Below are positions 5,653 to 7,844 of a stretch of 7,844 bases of DNA, one piece after another (the first letter of the stretch is position 1; every line of letters begins with the position of its first letter). Source of the stretch: Desulfobacterales bacterium. Lineage in GTDB: Bacteria; Desulfobacterota; Desulfobacteria; Desulfobacterales; Desulfobacteraceae. The position numbers were made by a program, and so were the translations under genes. Location: the NCBI GenBank assembly GCA_022361095.1, contig JAKSBO010000054.1:1-7844 (forward strand), read 5' to 3'. The notes under the pieces were generated by a model. That model worked only from the letters and a program-made list of their open reading frames with translations, ran no database searches and was not told the DNA's origin.

Positions 5653-5846
5653 CGCTTTTACTTAGAGGACGCATCCGGCGCCTGCTGGAAATGATGAATC
5701 GTTTTCTGCTGCCATGGGCCGCATATTTTGGGTTATTTTCCAGCACCTCAAATTGTCCGTGCTGCGGACAGCCTGTTTGCCTGGTGGGGGCCTCAGGCAC
5801 GGGAATTATCGCTGTTTTTTCAGCCGCCGTAACCGGATTTTTTTGA
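5649..5846 (+). CDS. Small Cys-rich protein (CPCC motif) with a hydrophobic tail, unknown function
   Basis: This 65-codon ORF starts at a GTG that overlaps the stop codon of the Fur-family gene (GTGA), a typical coupling arrangement. The N-terminus is basic and amphipathic (residues 1-20). It is followed by [10 protein letters not shown] (35-44), with Cys36, Cys38, Cys39 and Cys44 as a compact possible metal site. A Gly/Ala-rich hydrophobic stretch (about 45-65) may insert in the membrane. I recognise no characterised family, although small CPxCGQ-type proteins seem familiar from related bacteria. There is only a weak GAGAAG before the start. The opposite-strand ORF at 5585-5905 is Arg/Ser-rich and looks like a shadow. 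The position suggests that it is co-expressed with the regulator and perhaps metal-related. Confidence 0.55.
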   Translation: MTLLLRGRIRRLLEMMNRFLLPWAAYFGLFSSTSNCPCCGQPVCLVGASGTGIIAVFSAAVTGFF

Positions 5847-5941
5847 AGGCGGCGACGCTCCCGGCTTGAGATGGATTCACTGTTGAAAATAATATACGTT
5901 GGCATGGCAAGGCAAAAAATTGATTGTTAAACTCCGTATTC

Positions 5942-5957
5942 GTTATCGACAGATAAC
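5942..5957. other. Short inverted repeat GTTATC-GACA-GATAAC between the small ORF and lgt
   Basis: Perfect 6-bp arms flank a 4-base centre in the 152-bp convergent gap between the Cys-rich ORF and lgt. A second pair, AGTCCG (5971-5976) and CGGACT (6003-6008), spans the lgt stop codon. Neither has a clear T run, so I do not call a terminator. They may be weak bidirectional end structures. Confidence 0.25.
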
Positions 5958-5998
5958 CGGTGCAAGATATAGTCCGAAGTCTGCTGAACAGGGCTTCT

Positions 5999-6781
5999 TT
6001 AGCGGACTGCCCGGTCATTCATGCCGCGAATTAACAGCGCAATGCCCGCTGCGATGAATGGAATACTTAAAGCCTGCCCCATATGCACTCCCCAATACAC
6101 CGCAAACTCAGCCTGGGGTGTTTTGACATATTCGAGTAAAAAACGCACCGTGAAGATTGCAACCAAAAACAACCCTGCCAGGTATCCGTCAGCAAGTTTG
6201 TGCCCCCTTATGCGATAGATAAGAACCAGCAGGACGAAAATCGACATATAAGCCAGGGATTCGTATAGCTGGACCGGGTGCCTGGGAAGGCTGTCCAGCC
6301 GCTCGAACACGACCCCCCAGTCACCGCCCGTCGGAAGCCCTATGATCTCGGAGTTCATGAAATTTCCGATCCGGATTAAAGCGCCCCCAAAAGCCCCGGG
6401 AATGGCCAGGCGATCCAGAAGCCAATCCAGATGGCGGTCGTGTCTGCGGGTAAAAAAAGCCAAGGCTATGACGATGCCCAGCGCCCCGCCATGGCTGGCC
6501 AACCCACCTTCCCATACCTTCAAGATCTTTACTGGATGTGTGATATAGTACACGGGATCATAAAACAGGCAATGCCCAAGCCTGGCCCCTATAAGTGTCC
6601 CGACAATCACATACGTGAATAAATTTTTCAGCTCATCTTGAGAAATCCCTTCCCGATCATAAATTCGATGCATCATATATAAGCCGGCCATAAAGGCCCC
6701 GGCAAAAAATAGTCCGTACCATCGGATATAAATACCGCCAAAAGAAAAAAAGAGGGGATCTGCGTTCCAATGTATTATCAT
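5999..6781 (-). CDS. lgt: Phosphatidylglycerol--prolipoprotein diacylglyceryl transferase
   Basis: The 260-residue polytopic inner-membrane enzyme attaches diacylglycerol from phosphatidylglycerol to the lipobox cysteine of prolipoproteins, the first step of lipoprotein maturation. Family motifs are intact: IRWYG (19-23), GARLGH (65-70), WEGGLASHGG (90-99) with the functionally important His97, the Lgt signature RIGNFMNSEIIG (137-148) with Arg137, Asn140 and Glu145, RHPVQLYE (the family has RHPSQLYE), and a late arginine in RFLLEYVKTPQ. The length is normal for the family. The start at 6781 fits the family N-terminus (MIIHWNADP); GAAGAG lies very close to the ATG, a poor spacing. A well-formed promoter lies 40-70 bp upstream. 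hrpA lies upstream on the same strand but nearly 400 bp away, so lgt is probably its own transcription unit. Confidence 0.95.
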   Translation of the reverse strand: MIIHWNADPLFFSFGGIYIRWYGLFFAGAFMAGLYMMHRIYDREGISQDELKNLFTYVIVGTLIGARLGHCLFYDPVYYITHPVKILKVWEGGLASHGGALGIVIALAFFTRRHDRHLDWLLDRLAIPGAFGGALIRIGNFMNSEIIGLPTGGDWGVVFERLDSLPRHPVQLYESLAYMSIFVLLVLIYRIRGHKLADGYLAGLFLVAIFTVRFLLEYVKTPQAEFAVYWGVHMGQALSIPFIAAGIALLIRGMNDRAVR

Positions 6782-6821
6782 TTCTCTTCGATGACTATGT
6801 TAGTGTTTATTTGATAATGTT

Positions 6822-6850
6822 ATTATACAATCTCTAAGGGTGTTTGTCAC
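6822..6850 (-). promoter_or_regulatory. Candidate sigma70-type promoter of lgt
   Basis: On the minus strand GTGACA (6845-6850, five of six to TTGACA) and TATAAT (6822-6827, six of six) are separated by exactly 17 bp. Transcription would start near 6815, giving a leader of about 34 bases before the lgt ATG. It is the strongest promoter match in the window. Confidence 0.65.
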
Positions 6851-7172
6851 AACTGAGATATGCTGACCGCCATGGCAAAAGCTGCCGGCATGGGGTGAAG
6901 CCGGCGGAAAATTTGTGATAATCAAGTTTACCGGATTCAAATTGAGCAATCCATTCACAAGCATTCTGAGGCAGAATTCAGCCACAGTATTTGCCGCGAT
7001 TATGCAAAAAACACTACCCGGATTATATGATCTTTCTAAGGAATAACACGGCGAGCTTAGGTTATAAAGGCTTGTTTATGTCGAGATACAGCCGAATACA
7101 AGATCTTATATTTATTCCTCCATGCCGTAGATTGAAAAAGGGGCATGTGTCAAATGCATTTTAGCATGGGCG
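6851..7172. other. Gene-free stretch between hrpA and the lgt promoter
   Basis: No convincing gene is visible. A strong stem pairs CTGCCGGC (6882-6889) with GCCGGCGG (6900-6907) around a 10-base loop. On the minus strand it is followed by only CTTTT, so it could be a weak terminator for hrpA. A second inverted pair, CATGCC (7121-7126) and GGCATG (7142-7147), sits 26 bp after the hrpA stop and also lacks a T run. A 28-codon plus-strand ORF (7079-7165) has a fair AAAGG ribosome binding site but nothing else to support it. Confidence 0.4.
6882..6907 (-). terminator. Possible weak terminator hairpin downstream of hrpA
   Basis: The stem has 8 pairs (one G-U), is very GC-rich, and carries a 10-base loop. 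In the hrpA direction it is followed by CTTTTG, a poor U tract. It lies 266 bp beyond the hrpA stop and just upstream of the lgt promoter, where insulation of lgt would make sense. The call rests on the fold alone. Confidence 0.3.
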
Positions 7173-7844
7173 CTATATCATGGTTGAAACATCCAGCAAA
7201 GCCTTATCCAGCCGCTTGGGCGATATTTTAAACCGGGTTTTCAGTTCCTGGGCATATACCGAGATTTTATATTCCTCCAGCATCCAGAAGAATTCTTCCA
7301 CTGCATTGGATTTTTCCGTTGAAGAGCCCGGGTCAAGGGTTGAAACCAGGTGGGCAAGTTTTCGTTCATAGGGCGCCACAAGTTCTTTTTTCCGGGTCTC
7401 TTTGGCCGGGTTGTCCACCCATTTCCTGGCACGGATGGAGAGGCATTCGATATTTTTAGGCAGCAGGGCAATCCGGTTTAAATCGTACAATTCCAGGAAA
7501 TTGGCCGGGCACAGGTTTTTCAGCTCGTTGAATATTGCCGTCAATGCCTCGAAAATCACCGGTCTCTTTTTAGCAGCAAGACTTAAGGTTTGCAGGAGAT
7601 CAAAACAGGCGGCATATTCCCGGCCCACGGTTAAAATGTTTCCCATGGCTTGTTGGCCTAACGTGTACAGCTTTGAACGCAGCCCTTGCACATGGGCATC
7701 AAATGCTTTTTGTGTAAAAACCGCCTTTTGTAAAAAAGCCTTTGCCATGGCCTTGTATGCCATGGCGGTAAATGTGGGCCGGTCATTGAAGTAGGGTGCG
7801 AACCGGCTTAAATCCCGGGTCCTGTTTATATCTTTTTTCAATGC
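7173..7844 (-). CDS. hrpA: ATP-dependent RNA helicase HrpA, C-terminal part (starts outside the window)
   Basis: The frame is open to the window edge and gives about 223 residues ending at TAG 7173. It fits the C-terminal DUF3418-type region of HrpA, a large DEAH-box helicase (about 1300 residues). The clearest marker is the terminal block EEFFWMLEEYKISVYAQELKTRFKISPKRLDKAL (written here in parts: EEFFWMLEEYK, ISVYAQELKT, RFKISPKRLDK), which mirrors the E. coli pattern of a W-M-(I/L)-E-E helix, SLFAQ-LGT, and PVS-KR. The helicase core, including the DEAH and nucleotide-binding motifs, lies outside the window. The apparent initiator at 7841 is only an internal TTG codon. HrpA has been linked to rescue of stalled ribosomes and to mRNA processing in E. 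coli; its role here is inferred from the family. The stop is followed by a long gene-free stretch before lgt. Confidence 0.8.
   Translation of the reverse strand, partial: ALKKDINRTRDLSRFAPYFNDRPTFTAMAYKAMAKAFLQKAVFTQKAFDAHVQGLRSKLYTLGQQAMGNILTVGREYAACFDLLQTLSLAAKKRPVIFEALTAIFNELKNLCPANFLELYDLNRIALLPKNIECLSIRARKWVDNPAKETRKKELVAPYERKLAHLVSTLDPGSSTEKSNAVEEFFWMLEEYKISVYAQELKTRFKISPKRLDKALLDVSTMI

Noticed and set aside
5823..5853. GCCGCC...GGCGGC inverted repeat around the stop of the small Cys-rich gene
   Set aside because: The T run is inside the 19-base loop and not after the stem, so it does not look like a rho-independent terminator.
5585..5905. 106-codon minus-strand ORF opposite the small Cys-rich gene
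   Set aside because: It is Arg/Ser-rich with no motif and covers the end of the Fur-family gene. The plus-strand reading has the coupled start and cysteine pattern.
7079..7165. 28-codon plus-strand ORF downstream of hrpA
   Set aside because: A fair AAAGG precedes the ATG, but the length is within chance expectation and there is no motif or context.

Overview
The window looks like chromosomal DNA from a Gram-negative, probably anaerobic bacterium. The DraT/DraG pair, the Cys-poor DksA, the short Fur-family regulator and the overall codon style would fit a Desulfobacterales-type sulfate reducer. That placement is an inference: there is no rRNA and I could run no database search. Seven genes are complete and confidently read, two run off the window ends, one small gene is plausible, and one transposase relative is a decayed pseudogene.

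Layout. Bases 1-1093 (minus strand): a short-form CcdA/DsbD-type thiol-disulfide transporter, followed 17 bp downstream by the start of an MFS transporter that leaves the window. Bases 1094-1428: a divergent intergenic region with candidate promoters for both sides and an unexplained coding-like stretch. Bases 1429-4058 (plus strand): draT, draG and a YcgM/FAHD1-like fumarylacetoacetate-hydrolase-family gene, all in one direction. DraT ADP-ribosylates dinitrogenase reductase (NifH) and DraG removes the ADP-ribose. Together they form a reversible post-translational switch on nitrogenase. No nif gene lies in the window, so the target would be encoded elsewhere. Bases 4120-4486: a REP-associated tyrosine transposase (RAYT, Y1/HUH) pseudogene with three reading-frame changes and an internal deletion. 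Bases 4691-5846: dksA (minus) divergent from a Fur-family regulator (plus), which share a 167-bp spacer holding a perfect 16-bp palindrome. A small Cys-rich ORF overlaps the fur stop codon. Bases 5999-6781 (minus): lgt, with a good sigma70-type promoter upstream. Bases 7173-7844 (minus): the C-terminal part of an HrpA-type RNA helicase.

The most unusual feature is the draT-draG spacer. It is almost entirely filled by two imperfect tandem copies (period 91-92 bp) of a two-hairpin element. The loops keep the same sequence (TATCAGC and TAGTAACTTA) while the stem of the second hairpin changes sequence but still pairs. The second copy ends five bases before the draG ribosome binding site. This is the signature expected of a structured RNA or of a mobile hairpin repeat. 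I cannot match it to a riboswitch class I know, and it is the best candidate here for something undescribed.
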